From: Candidatus Aminicenantota bacterium
GTDB lineage: Bacteria; Acidobacteriota; Aminicenantia; Aminicenantales; Aminicenantaceae
Assembly: GCA_030615975.1 (NCBI GenBank)
Contig: JAUWYH010000103.1
Span: forward strand, 1 to 5,978
Direction of reading: 5' to 3'
DNA length: 5,978 nt
The notes below the pieces were generated by a model that saw only the letters and a program-made list of their open reading frames with translations, did no database searches and was not told the DNA's origin. Below are positions 5,578 to 5,978 of this stretch, piece by piece (positions within the stretch are counted from its first letter, which is position 1; the number at the start of each line of letters is the position of its first letter). The position numbers and the translations under genes were made by a program.

Positions 5578-5606
5578 TTGGAAATTTTGATTTATTTGTT
5601 TAAAAT
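5578..5606 (+). promoter_or_regulatory. Sigma-70-like promoter of the DUF72 gene, possibly giving a leaderless mRNA
   Basis: TTGGAA (5578-5583) and TAAAAT (5601-5606, five of six consensus bases) are separated by exactly 17 bp. The ATG of the DUF72 gene is at 5616, so transcription would begin about 3 bases before or at the start codon. No Shine-Dalgarno sequence precedes the ATG, as expected for a leaderless transcript. A perfect TATAAT at 5570-5575 is an alternative -10 box that would leave a longer leader, but it has no recognisable -35 box. Confidence 0.45.
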
Positions 5607-5615
5607 AAAATCCTC

Positions 5616-5978
5616 ATGGCTCGCTACTTTTTTGGAACAGCAGGCTGGAGCTATAAAGACTGGGAAGGGATTGTCTATCCTGAAAGAAAAGCTCAAGGAT
5701 TCCATCCTCTTATATTTTTAGCAAAATATATCAATATCGTGGAGATTAACAGCACTTTTTACAGACCTCCTGCAGTCTATATGTCTCTTTCCTGGATAAA
5801 AAAAGTGGATAACTACCCTGACTTTCTTTTCTCAGTCAAGCTCCATCAAATCTTCACTCACCAGAGAAAAGATTTCACCCAAAAGAATGTGGATGATTTT
5901 AAGCTTGGCATCGAACCTCTCAGGGCAAAAAACAGGCTTGCTGCTATTCTCATTCAATTCCCCTGGTCATTTGTCAAT
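5616..5978 (+). CDS. DUF72 (YecE-like) family protein, 3' end beyond the window
   Basis: The frame opens with ATG at 5616 and stays open for 121 codons to the window edge, so the C-terminal half is missing (family members have about 240-300 residues). An in-frame stop at 5601-5603 with no other usual start codon after it fixes the ATG. The DUF72 hallmarks are all visible: GTAGWSYKDWEG (residues 7-18), the VEINSTFYRPP block (42-52), then a W..K....PDF.FSVKLH segment with IFTHQRK, and AAILIQFPWSF near the edge. The family has a TIM-barrel fold and no firmly established reaction. It is transcribed away from the lipoprotein-acylase operon, sharing a 135-bp intergenic region with it. The visible half shows no frameshift or missing motif. 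Confidence 0.92.
   Translation, partial: MARYFFGTAGWSYKDWEGIVYPERKAQGFHPLIFLAKYINIVEINSTFYRPPAVYMSLSWIKKVDNYPDFLFSVKLHQIFTHQRKDFTQKNVDDFKLGIEPLRAKNRLAAILIQFPWSFVN

Overview
The window is AT-rich (about 40% GC by eye) bacterial DNA from an organism I cannot place firmly. A lipoprotein signal peptide and a membrane-anchored Ntn-hydrolase suggest a cell with an extracytoplasmic compartment. The large acylase together with intergenic palindromic repeats would suit an uncultured lineage of the Aminicenantes/Acidobacteriota kind, but that is only an impression. There is no phage gene, transposase, CRISPR array, tRNA or rRNA.

Left part (1-1190): two small minus-strand genes, an acylphosphatase (730-1014) and a single-domain cupin (329-652), lie between two diverged copies of one structured intergenic repeat (37-235 and 1042-1188). 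Each copy has a core of about 68 bp with hairpins, flanked by 7-bp-period arrays: CGTRAAA units on the left and GTTTTAC/TTTTACG units on the right. Middle (1265-2038): a plus-strand thiD-type kinase, probably starting at TTG behind a strong Shine-Dalgarno sequence. It converges on a minus-strand 29-codon remnant of a PTS EIIA (PtsN/fructose-type) domain (2041-2130). Both stop codons sit inside one 12-bp palindrome.

Right part (2170-5615): a two-gene minus-strand operon. A PF04392-type substrate-binding lipoprotein (4479-5480) overlaps by 4 bp a penicillin-acylase-family (S45) hydrolase (2170-4482). The EIIA remnant trails the operon, and no permease or ATPase gene is present. Divergently, a DUF72 (YecE-like) gene begins at 5616 and runs off the window. 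The 135-bp gap between these two transcription units holds a recognisable promoter for each direction. The DUF72 promoter lies so close to the ATG that its mRNA may be leaderless.

The genes do not form one pathway. The clearest functional unit is the lipoprotein-acylase operon, which would act outside the cytoplasmic membrane on an unknown amide or N-acyl compound. The least ordinary items are the heptamer-array repeat elements, the truncated EIIA gene with its stop-codon palindrome, and the orphan binding protein fused by overlap to an acylase.
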